From contig LWTK01000074.1 of NCBI GenBank assembly GCA_003326205.1, positions 62,001 through 126,000 on the forward strand: a stretch of 64,000 nucleotides of DNA, written 5' to 3'. Shown here piece after piece: positions 53,606 to 61,423 of this stretch. The first letter of the stretch is position 1; each line of letters begins with the position of its first letter. A program made the position numbers and the translations under genes. A model generated the notes under the pieces. It was not told the DNA's origin. It did no database searches and saw only the letters and a program-made list of their open reading frames with translations. The DNA comes from Nostoc sp. ATCC 43529 (GTDB lineage Bacteria > Cyanobacteriota > Cyanobacteriia > Cyanobacteriales > Nostocaceae).

Positions 53606-53802
53606 AAAGATTCTTGAATTTCATCAAGATGAATGTTCATCTTTGCCATTGCAACTCTGAAATTTACCGCAATTTAACTTAATACTTAGGGACAATCTCT
53701 CCAGCTTAAAATTATTGCTTAAATTTTAAGCTGGTCTGCTTGATTTGATAAAACTCTACTCTCTGAATATTTATTTAAATTAACTTTGCTGCTCTACAAT
53801 TT

Positions 53803-54057
53803 ATGAGCTTAACCTCTAGCGATCGCAATATTTACGGAATTCAAATGCAAACATATACTAATCCGGTCTACAAAGGTTATTTTGCCGATCCTTTTGTTTG
53901 GCAGTACCAGGGAGTATATTATGCGATCGGAACTGGCGCAGCAGAAGCAGAAGGAATGGTGGATGAAATAGCAGACGCAGCAAATGTTAACTCCAATAAC
54001 AAATGCCTGTTTCCTCTGTTACGCTCTTTCGACTTTGTAAATTTGAATTACAAGTAA
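53803..54057 (+). pseudogene. Truncated GH43-like glycosidase N-terminus
   Basis: 84 codons. The stretch YTNPVYKGYFADPFVWQYQG, then VYYAIGTG and FPLLRSFDFVNL, matches the first blade of family 43 glycoside hydrolases (catalytic Asp in ADPFV). The full enzymes are about 300 residues or more; the frame stops after one blade and no continuation follows. A hairpin with ACCCACA/TGTGGGT arms lies just downstream (about 54098-54136). Called a remnant. Confidence 0.65.
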
Positions 54058-54164
54058 TTAACCGAACTTGATATCACACCAATTTTGGCAATTGGGAACC
54101 CACATCCTTCTTTTCGAGTGCTAGGTTGTGGGTATTATTTCTGGTTTTCTATAACTGAACCGTA

Positions 54165-54302
54165 TTGCGCTCTAACTTAGACCGAGAGAGCCTACAACGA
54201 CGTTTCTATCGATTGGGTAGTAATAGCCGACTCAAGCTTATGTACGGAGGAATTAACAGTGACTTAGAGTACGATCTGCGTTATGTCAAAAAGCATTACT
54301 GA
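54165..54302 (+). pseudogene. Unidentified coding remnant
   Basis: About 45 open codons reading LDRESLQRRFYRLGSNSRLK then MYGGINSDLEYDLRYVKKHY. The last part resembles the DLxYVKxxSLxLD segment of bacterial sugar transferases, but the match is too short to be sure. A solo MITE end (ACTGAACCGTATTG) lies directly upstream, so this may be a gene cut by an insertion. Confidence 0.3.
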
Positions 54303-54360
54303 CCGATTCGTTGAATTTAATATCACTGCTCATTTGACCCCGCAGCCAGACCTAAATATT

Positions 54361-55209
54361 TCATTTCGGATGTTTGCTTAACCACTCAAGTAAATGCTTA
54401 TTAATTTCCTGGGGCTTTTCTAATTGAAGCCAATGATTACATTTATTTATTCGTATGTATTGCCACTCCGCTTGCACCAAAACGCCAGATTTACTCATCT
54501 GTTTTTCAGCCATAAAGTTGTCCCCAGAACTCCAAATCCCAAGAGTCGGAACTTTTATCAAATTTAGCTGTGATTTATTGCTACGAAGTGAAGACATAAT
54601 AAACGGGAATACGGGATTGGCTTTTTCCCAAACTTGAATGTAGAAAGAGTTCTTTTCATGCAAAAACTTTTCAACTATGCTTTCTTTATCGGGATGTCCA
54701 CGCAGTACCCACCTCAAAAAAAATCCATTCTTTGCACGATATATCGGAATTGCCACGGGCAATGGGTTGAAAACTAAGTACCAACTTTTAATCATTGATT
54801 CAAAGGAAAGGTTTTTGATCAATGCCAGAGGATGACCTGCTGATAAGGTAACATATGACACAAGCCGATCTGGATATCTTGTTGCCAGCTCCCAACCTAC
54901 TATTGCTCCATAATCGTGAGCAATGCAATGCGCTTTCTCCACATTCAATGCGTCCATCAATCCGATCACATCAGCAGACAGTGAGGCTAACGTATACTTA
55001 TTTAATTCTTCAGTCTTTTCACTCTGTCCATGACCAAGCCAATCAAGGCAGATAACACGATATCCAGATTCCACCAGAGCAGGAATTTGAAATCTCCATA
55101 AAGAACTGTCATCTGGCCACCCATGTAGCAGGATTACGCAATTATGCCCATTACGGGAATCTTGGACATAGTATTCACAACCGTTGATTTCGATATAAAT
55201 TTCTTCCAT
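54361..55209 (-). CDS. Alpha/beta hydrolase, epoxide hydrolase-like
   Basis: 282 aa. Oxyanion motif HGWPDD (29-34), nucleophile in AHDYGAIVGW with Asp99, third acid in WSSGDNF and catalytic His in NKCNHWLQLEKP near residue 260. An Asp nucleophile in HDYGA points to epoxide hydrolase or haloalkane dehalogenase rather than esterase. Soluble. ATG 55209 begins the family sequence. Distal member of the minus-strand lipid-like gene group, 111 bp after the transporter gene. Confidence 0.9.
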   Translation of the reverse strand: MEEIYIEINGCEYYVQDSRNGHNCVILLHGWPDDSSLWRFQIPALVESGYRVICLDWLGHGQSEKTEELNKYTLASLSADVIGLMDALNVEKAHCIAHDYGAIVGWELATRYPDRLVSYVTLSAGHPLALIKNLSFESMIKSWYLVFNPLPVAIPIYRAKNGFFLRWVLRGHPDKESIVEKFLHEKNSFYIQVWEKANPVFPFIMSSLRSNKSQLNLIKVPTLGIWSSGDNFMAEKQMSKSGVLVQAEWQYIRINKCNHWLQLEKPQEINKHLLEWLSKHPK

Positions 55210-55320
55210 GAAGTGTACCCAATTTTCTAGACAAAATTTTGACGAATCTATATAAAATACATTGCTGCTTACGTAGAGCGATTTTACTTTCTAGCTTTTT
55301 ATTGATTTTCAAGGCCTCTC

Positions 55321-56154
55321 TTACTCAACTGGACAAGACCAGCGAAGGTAGACCGCCACCAGCAATGTAAGCGTCAACTCAATAAGACCGAAGGCAATGA
55401 CAGCAACCTCTACACCTGTTCTGGGAAAGCTCTCTACACCAATAAGTAATACAAGTGCTAAGTTCCGCGAGGCAGTCGTCAAGACCAGTGCTTTTTGCGT
55501 GCGAGTTTCAGAACAACTTAGTCCCCAGCCACTGACCAAAGTCACGAAGGTAAATAGTACCATAACGACAAAGGAGAGCCATCCAACACTGAAGAGTACG
55601 TAGAAATTTTTGTACACAACTAGAACTAGGAGTGTCACAAAAAGAATATCTGAAATTATCCTAACTGGACGCAGTAAGCGCGTAGCAATTAGCCTACTCT
55701 GATGGCGAATAGCAAGACCAGCAAATAAAGGGAGTAACTGGAATAACACTAGGCTCCAGATAATTGGTAGAACCTTGATGAGCACGTCTTCCCCATCGGA
55801 GTAAGTCAGGTGCATCATCAAGGGTGTAGCGACTACTGCAAAGATCGATAAAATAAACGTCAGCCCAATGGCAGAAGGCAAATCCCCGTCAGCAATAGCC
55901 ACTAATTTAGGTGCAAAGGGGGCTCCAGGGGCTACTGACGCAAGCATAAGAGTAACTGCTGTAGTTTTTGGTAAAGCAAGCCCCCGTGTAAGGAGCAAAG
56001 CCGCGATAGGTATAATTAGGAAGTTGATTAACAGAGAACGTGCTATCAGGTCTGATTTGTGAAATGTACGCAGGATATCCTGTGGCGTCAGCTGAAAGCC
56101 GAGCGAAAGCATTAGCGTCATGATGAAAAATTGCAGCAGGAAAGTTATTACCAA
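55321..56154 (-). CDS. BASS-family (bile acid:Na+ symporter-like) transporter
   Basis: 277 aa with 8-9 membrane helices. Seen: MLSLGFQLTPQDI at the start of the first inverted repeat, LASVAPGAPFAPKLV and the TTASRNLALVLLIG crossover motif. Family members import organic anions with Na+, for example pyruvate or pantoate-like acids. The TTG at 56154 follows an in-frame stop directly, so it or the Met at residue 12 is the start. Substrate unknown. Confidence 0.85.
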   Translation of the reverse strand: MVITFLLQFFIMTLMLSLGFQLTPQDILRTFHKSDLIARSLLINFLIIPIAALLLTRGLALPKTTAVTLMLASVAPGAPFAPKLVAIADGDLPSAIGLTFILSIFAVVATPLMMHLTYSDGEDVLIKVLPIIWSLVLFQLLPLFAGLAIRHQSRLIATRLLRPVRIISDILFVTLLVLVVYKNFYVLFSVGWLSFVVMVLFTFVTLVSGWGLSCSETRTQKALVLTTASRNLALVLLIGVESFPRTGVEVAVIAFGLIELTLTLLVAVYLRWSCPVE

Positions 56155-56308
56155 GGCTCAATTCCAATAATATTGTTATTTTGTACCAATAATCGCGCCG
56201 TGATACCTAACCATTCTCAGGCGGGAAAGTTTGGTAAAACCAGCCTCTCATATCTAGTGTCTATAAATTTTTAGATTTAGTCGCCAAGAATGAACATAAT
56301 GCGATCGT

Positions 56309-57892
56309 TCAATCTCGCAACAGTTCGTCTAGTTCGTGATTTTCTCCTGAGAGAGTTTGTTCGAGTTCGCCAATTGCGTTAGCATAATCATATATTTGCT
56401 CAGCAAGAGTGTTAGAATCACATATTACTGATTCTGCTGGTGTCCCAGATAAAACTCTTTCAAGTTTTTGTTCAAAATTTAGTTTTGCCCAAGTAACAGT
56501 ACGATATAGACGCTCTGAACCAGAGCGTTTAAAAGCACCTTCAACCGCAGCTAGTAAGATTCCTAAGGTAACTACTTCGCCAGTACAGGCATGAGTCCAG
56601 CGAATAGCGGCACTACTATCGGAAAAAGAAGTTTTAGAACTGGTGTAACGAGCGTTGATTTGTTCCACTGCTACTTTTAGGGTTTCAGCAGTTTGAGGTG
56701 CTTCTAGACCCTGGCAAATAAATTGGTGTAGTTCTTGGCTTTTGTTATTGATCTTAGAGCCAAGAAACATATTTAAGGTTTCAGTAGGTCCTTCATAAAT
56801 GCGAAGAATTCTGGAATCGCGCAGGAGTTGAGGTGCAATATTTGTTTCTATATAACCACGACCACCTAGCATCTGAACCAGACTGTCAGCCGTCTGCCAG
56901 AATAACTCTGTACCAACTATTTTGCAGGCAGCATAAGCTTCTACAGGAATAGTACATTCGTCATCGAGTAACTTAGCGATCCGAGTGACTAAGCTTTCTA
57001 CAGCCATAATACCTTCTGTAATATCGGTCAATTTAGCTAGTATTACTGGATTGTTGAGCAATCGACCTGTTGATATATTTCGGCGTTTTGCATAACGAAG
57101 CATCAATTGAGCGCAACGCTTCATTCCCCCAAGACTAGCTGCTGTAATGCATAATCGCCCGTGCATCATAGCATCTTGAGCAACTTTCATGCCTGCCCCC
57201 AATTCACCTAACAAATGCTCTGAATCTACACAAACGTCATCTAGATACACGGCATTCTGAACCATGCCACGTAACCCCATAGTCAGTGCTTCAGGTCCTT
57301 GCCGTAAACCCCTGCTTCCCTGACGAACTACAAAACCACTAATTCCGAGGTATTGCCCCTCAGCATCAAAGGTTTGGACAAAAACATTGATGGCACTTGC
57401 CCATGCTGCCGAGCCAATCCAGATTTTGGTGCCCTGCAACCGCCAGCTTCCTTGACTATCTGGTATGGCTTTTGCTGAGATAGCTTGAGGGTTGGACCCT
57501 GCCCCTGGTTCTGTAAGAGCAAAGGCAGCCAATTCTCGACCTGTAGCCATGAGGGGAAGTAATTCATCTCGAACTTCACTAGAAGCATAGTTCATCAGGG
57601 GACGAATCCCGAGAACATTGTGAACACCAACAAACGAAGCTAGCGTCGTATCAATGGCTCCTAACTGTTGTACTACGCGCAGAGTATCTTGATTGCTCAG
57701 ACCAATACCACCGTACTTCGGTGGTACCTGCATACCTAAGAGTCCCCGGTTTCCCATATCGAGCACAATATATGGTGGGATGCAACGGCGTTCATCGATT
57801 AGCCGAGAATTGATGCGCTGATTTGCGTAGCTACGAAGCCACTCGAGTAACTCATCGGCACGTGTTTTGCTCAGTTGATCTTGAGATGACAT
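56309..57892 (-). CDS. Acyl-CoA dehydrogenase-family flavoenzyme
   Basis: 527 aa. Family order is present: N-terminal helical domain, FALTEPGAGSNPQA (FAD/substrate motif), GTKIWIGSAAWA, then C-terminal helices with MLGGRGYIE and the catalytic Glu in RIYEGPTETLN (Glu367). The C-terminal 150 residues exceed the usual length of about 380. It oxidises an acyl thioester at the alpha-beta bond or acts on an ACP-bound chain. Its neighbours (SDR, FAAL-ACP-AOS fusion) suggest it modifies an acyl chain in a dedicated pathway rather than in beta-oxidation; that is inference. Confidence 0.92.
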   Translation of the reverse strand: MSSQDQLSKTRADELLEWLRSYANQRINSRLIDERRCIPPYIVLDMGNRGLLGMQVPPKYGGIGLSNQDTLRVVQQLGAIDTTLASFVGVHNVLGIRPLMNYASSEVRDELLPLMATGRELAAFALTEPGAGSNPQAISAKAIPDSQGSWRLQGTKIWIGSAAWASAINVFVQTFDAEGQYLGISGFVVRQGSRGLRQGPEALTMGLRGMVQNAVYLDDVCVDSEHLLGELGAGMKVAQDAMMHGRLCITAASLGGMKRCAQLMLRYAKRRNISTGRLLNNPVILAKLTDITEGIMAVESLVTRIAKLLDDECTIPVEAYAACKIVGTELFWQTADSLVQMLGGRGYIETNIAPQLLRDSRILRIYEGPTETLNMFLGSKINNKSQELHQFICQGLEAPQTAETLKVAVEQINARYTSSKTSFSDSSAAIRWTHACTGEVVTLGILLAAVEGAFKRSGSERLYRTVTWAKLNFEQKLERVLSGTPAESVICDSNTLAEQIYDYANAIGELEQTLSGENHELDELLRD

Positions 57893-57965
57893 TTATTGCT
57901 CCAGTCTGACTTCAAACTACAAATCTTTGCACAGTTCTTTTTACTGGCGTTCGTCCGCTTAGTTT

Positions 57966-58847
57966 CTAAGTTGAAGAATTTTGCCTTTCGGCGTTTTTTG
58001 GCAAACCTAGATATAAACTAATTAGCTTATCTAAAACTCGCTCTGGCATAATCTTGGCCAGCAAAATATTAATTTTGGCATCCATTCCAACAACATATCG
58101 AGCCTTTGGTCTTTTTACAGCAAGCGCTTGCGAAACGACTTTGGCAACTTCTTCGGCAGAGATACCTTTTTGCCCTATTTTGTTAGCTGTTTTGCGAACA
58201 GCCTCCAGTGTAGGAAGATACAGTTTTTTTGCTTGATCTGGGAAGCTTTCCCAAATTTTATCCACTTGCTCTATAGATTTTCCCCAAATTGGTGTTGTAA
58301 CTGCACCTGGTTCGATAATAGAAACATTAATTTCCCAAGGTTGCAATTCCATTCGTAGTACATCTGTTAGTGCTTCTAAGGCAAACTTTGAGGCACAATA
58401 AGGCCCTAGCAAAGGACTGCAAACCTTACCAGAATCAGATCCCATGTTAATTATGCGGCCTGTAGACGATTTTCTCAAAAGGGGAAGAAATGCCTGCGTC
58501 ACTGCAATCTGTCCGATTACGTTGACTTCAAGCTGTTTTCTCAGTTCACTTATCGGAAGAAATTCAAGCGGACCAGTACTAACAATTCCTGCATTATTCA
58601 CTAAACCAGTTAGTCCGTGAGATCCCAAAGAAAGCTGAACCATTTTTACAGCTGTTTTGATTGATGCTTCATCAGTAACATCTAAAATAATAGGGATCGT
58701 TTTTTTTAAAGCCTTGCACTTTAGTGCCTCAGCGTCAGCTTCTCTACGAACCCCTGCAAAAACCTGATAACCTAACTTATCCAGGTAAATAGCACAGGCT
58801 TCACCTATTCCACTAGATGCTCCAGTGATAACAACTGAACCTTTCAT
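57966..58847 (-). CDS. Short-chain dehydrogenase/reductase
   Basis: 293 aa. Rossmann motif TGASSGIG (8-15), NNAG (84-87), catalytic Ser near 137-139 and YCASK with Tyr150 and Lys154. The C-terminal extension and AGVRRE after strand 2 resemble NAD(P)-dependent reductases of lipid and retinol type. Located 73 bp before the acyl-CoA dehydrogenase gene on the same strand. A role as 3-ketoreductase for an oxoamine product of the nearby synthase is a hypothesis. Confidence 0.92.
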   Translation of the reverse strand: MKGSVVITGASSGIGEACAIYLDKLGYQVFAGVRREADAEALKCKALKKTIPIILDVTDEASIKTAVKMVQLSLGSHGLTGLVNNAGIVSTGPLEFLPISELRKQLEVNVIGQIAVTQAFLPLLRKSSTGRIINMGSDSGKVCSPLLGPYCASKFALEALTDVLRMELQPWEINVSIIEPGAVTTPIWGKSIEQVDKIWESFPDQAKKLYLPTLEAVRKTANKIGQKGISAEEVAKVVSQALAVKRPKARYVVGMDAKINILLAKIMPERVLDKLISLYLGLPKNAERQNSST

Positions 58848-58922
58848 AGATTTTTGCCTCTTTATCTACAAATATTTAAAGTAAATAATTCCTATCAGGT
58901 AAAATATTTAATTGGTACTCCC

Positions 58923-59075
58923 ATGAATCAACACGTAAATCAAGAATTAATAATTGAACAAAAAGAGAAAAGAAAAAATTTCGGCTAAACGGATATTTGT
59001 TGAGTACCGGATTCGCTCAGTCAAGATATTTCGAGTTTTACAAGAAAAATTTAGGTTAAATCCCAATACGGTTCA
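58923..59075 (+). pseudogene. IS5-family transposase C-terminal remnant
   Basis: KISAKRIFVEYRIRSVKIFR then VLQEKFRLNPNT is the conserved C-terminal end of DDE transposases of IS5 type. The part just upstream (ELIIEQKEKRK) is in another frame, with the shift in an A-run. The right side is cut by the MITE at 59064-59166. Non-functional fragment. Confidence 0.62.
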
Positions 59076-59166
59076 GTTAAGGCTAAAACTCTCTGTCAAA
59101 GTCAATTTTTTAACAAACCGCAAAGCACGCAAAGAGAAGGAAGAAATCCTTAACTGAACCGTATTG
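59064..59166. mobile_element. MITE with perfect 19-bp inverted ends
   Basis: 103 bp between CAATACGGTTCAGTTAAGG and its exact complement. The interior contains ACCGCAAAGCACGCAAAGAG, related to the CGCAAAG repeat near 5755. Same family as 33980-34083 and the solo end near 54153-54167. It has inserted into or next to the IS5 transposase remnant. Confidence 0.85.
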
Positions 59167-59341
59167 CCCAAAAACGTCGTCTTAAACCCTTATTATTTCG
59201 TCAAATTACAAAACTTTTCGACCTACTGAATTTAGCACTTTCACCCTACCTATTTTGCCCCATTGATTATGCAGAACTCACGTTATATTACCAACAGAAA
59301 TGCAGGTAATTACATAACGTTAAAATTAAGGTTATCTGTAT
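59167..59341. other. Possible coding remnant after the MITE
   Basis: About 50 open codons on the plus strand (LKPLLFRQITKLFDLLNLAL, then YLFCPIDYAELTLYYQQKC) run from the MITE border to TAA near 59288. It has no start and no recognised family. The rest is the downstream spacer of the PEP-CTERM gene. Confidence 0.3.
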
Positions 59342-59920
59342 CTATTCATTTCGTCTTTTTTGGAACCGGAAGCGAGTACCTAAATAACCAAGAACTAAGA
59401 TTCCTACTAATGAAGAAGGTTCGGGAATAGAAGAAGGTTCGGGAGTAGTACTAAGAGTAAGAAAAACCGTCGAGTCAGCCTCTGGATAAACTTCAAAATC
59501 AGCAAAAATCACTTCATTAACGGCAATCGTTCCTCCTGTAAACCAAAGCTGTTGTTTATCGTTAGATATATTAATATTACTGAATATATCAGAGATTCCT
59601 GCGACAAATGCACCTGGACCTTCTGGTCGATTTTCAGGCAGTTTAGCAAATACACCAGTGATGGGAAATCCTGTGTCATTTATATATGGTTGTGGAGGAG
59701 TAGGTAGACCAGGATTTACGTCTGGGACTATACTCTCAACTCCCGAATTACAAATCCCTATTAAAGCACAAATCCCTCTAGGCGGCTCATCAAAATTAGC
59801 TGGAGGTGTATTGAATGTCAGGGTAAAATTCGTTTGGGTGAGACTTGCAGCCGCAGCAAGGCTAGAAGTTCCGAAAACGATAGATATAATCCCTAGTGCA
59901 GCTAATGACAATCTTTTCAT
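59342..59920 (-). CDS. PEP-CTERM sorted secreted protein
   Basis: 192 aa. Signal peptide (LSLAALGIISIVFGTSSLAA), a beta-rich body without recognised enzyme motifs, and a C-terminal PEP-CTERM signal: IPEPSSLVG, a hydrophobic stretch and FRFQKRRN. In other bacteria such proteins are exported and processed by exosortase, often linked to extracellular polysaccharide. No exosortase gene is in the window. A direct link with the flanking lipid-type genes is not visible. Confidence 0.85.
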   Translation of the reverse strand: MKRLSLAALGIISIVFGTSSLAAAASLTQTNFTLTFNTPPANFDEPPRGICALIGICNSGVESIVPDVNPGLPTPPQPYINDTGFPITGVFAKLPENRPEGPGAFVAGISDIFSNINISNDKQQLWFTGGTIAVNEVIFADFEVYPEADSTVFLTLSTTPEPSSIPEPSSLVGILVLGYLGTRFRFQKRRNE

Positions 59921-60012
59921 TATAAGTAAAAAAACTCAAAATTATGGCTAGAAAGGCAAAAACTAATCTTTTGATCGCTAGGCAGATAAAAAAAGCTTAG
60001 TCAAACCGTAAC

Positions 60013-61161
60013 TTACTCGCTGACGGTAGATGGTGATTGATAGCCCCATCTGTCGATCCATTTCCCCCACGCTTGTTGGACGCTATGCAAGTTTTCATTG
60101 GTATAGTGGTAAGTATTTTGCTTGTAACTTTTTTGCGTATTAATGTATTGTTCAAAGTAAGGCAAGGCGTTTGTAAAACCGGAAATATTTAATTGCGTGT
60201 AGATATGTTGTAATGCTTGTAAAGGACAATCTCGAACTTGCTCAAAACTAACTTCAACTAGCCTGTTCGATGGGAGTGCCGAACTTTGACAGTCGTAGGC
60301 TTGCATCATAAGTATGTATCTTTGTAGAATACCTGTCTGTAGCTCTTCTAAAGGCAATAGTTTCTGAAGACGCATATTCTGCGTATGTATCTGGATCATT
60401 TTTATGTTAGATTCAAAAACCTCATAAGGGTTGCGGTAAATATGCACAAAACGAGCTTGAGGAAACAGTTGTGTTAAAGCAGCAATCCGACAAGTATTGA
60501 CGGGATTTTTTAGAAGCAGTGGATAATCGTTGAAGGCAAGGCTAATCTTCTTCAAAAACCATGTATAGTCTTGCTGCCAAGCAACTAACTCTTCTGGCTC
60601 CATGTCCTCTAACAGAGCGTAACGTCGAAAGAACTCATCAGCAATTCGTGGAAAAATAACAGCATGATAGAAAGAGCGAGAAGAGTAAGATAATAGCGCT
60701 TCCTCCTCTTCTTCCGGTACGTCAAGTCCTACTTTTACTTGATCGTATCCTCGTTCTTTCGGTAATCTACTAGCAAAAAAGGCTTTAAATCGCTCGAAGG
60801 TAAAAAAGGTTCTCGAATAGAAAACGTGCATATGCTTTGGAGTAGCCCATTGAGGATCTTGACTGAGTATATTGTGAAGATGTGTAGTACCACTCCGCCA
60901 ATGACCGATGACGAACACTGGATCTTCGTTAAGCTGTGTAGCCTCAATACGAGAACCATAAACGAGGTCTTCGTACAAGGAAAAGGGAAATTCAGCAAAG
61001 CTCATCAGCAGAAATAGGCAGGCTCTTCCCAGATAAGGACGATCAACACCATATCTGCTTATGAAAGATAGAAGAGTGATCAGTGAATTTTTCTGAAAGG
61101 AGTCGCGGAATATAGCTCTAGTATTGCTCTTTTCTTTAGGCGTTTCTACATAGTTAGTCAT
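60013..61161 (-). CDS. Sulfotransferase (PAPS-dependent)
   Basis: 382 aa. The 5'-phosphosulfate-binding loop GHWRSGTTH (86-94) and the 3'-phosphate motif RFVHIYRNPYEVF (near 225) identify the sulfotransferase fold. N-terminal helices (FLLMSFAEFPFSLYED) suggest membrane contact, as in lipid-type sulfotransferases. ATG 61161 is preferred over an in-frame TTG at 61191. It lies about 260 bp from the FAAL-ACP-AOS gene on the same strand, so the acceptor might be the product of that enzyme; this is inference. Confidence 0.9.
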   Translation of the reverse strand: MTNYVETPKEKSNTRAIFRDSFQKNSLITLLSFISRYGVDRPYLGRACLFLLMSFAEFPFSLYEDLVYGSRIEATQLNEDPVFVIGHWRSGTTHLHNILSQDPQWATPKHMHVFYSRTFFTFERFKAFFASRLPKERGYDQVKVGLDVPEEEEEALLSYSSRSFYHAVIFPRIADEFFRRYALLEDMEPEELVAWQQDYTWFLKKISLAFNDYPLLLKNPVNTCRIAALTQLFPQARFVHIYRNPYEVFESNIKMIQIHTQNMRLQKLLPLEELQTGILQRYILMMQAYDCQSSALPSNRLVEVSFEQVRDCPLQALQHIYTQLNISGFTNALPYFEQYINTQKSYKQNTYHYTNENLHSVQQAWGKWIDRWGYQSPSTVSE

Positions 61162-61213
61162 AGTTATTCTTTGGTAAGACTTTAAAGACAACAGAGTTTG
61201 GTTAAGTTTTAAT

Positions 61214-61253
61214 CAGCCTATTAGCTATTACTTTGTAGGGAGTTAATAGGCTG
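61214..61253. terminator. 10-bp stem hairpin
   Basis: CAGCCTATTA and its complement around a 20-nt loop between the two minus-strand genes. It could end or attenuate transcription from the upstream FAAL-ACP-AOS gene. Confidence 0.5.
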
Positions 61254-61265
61254 AAAGCTCAACCC

Positions 61266-61405
61266 AAGCTTCAATACCTTCACCAATTTATAAGGCTTGG
61301 GAATGAGGTTGAACAGAGTAAATACGACCTAAAGCTGTAAGCTTATGAAAAATCTTGGTCAATAAAATAGACTTAGGTTTTTGAGGAAGCAAGGTATTGA
61401 AGCTT
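61266..61405. repeat. 140-bp segment bounded by 15-bp inverted repeats
   Basis: AAGCTTCAATACCTT at 61266-61280 and its exact complement at 61391-61405. Together with the hairpin at 61214-61253 it fills most of the gap between two genes. It may be a MITE remnant; no target duplication was found. Confidence 0.55.
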
Positions 61406-61423
61406 ATTAGGGGTTTTACAGAG

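Noticed and set aside
58954..59157. 67-codon plus-strand frame as an independent gene
   Set aside because: First half is a transposase remnant and second half is translated MITE, so it is a chimaeric chance frame.
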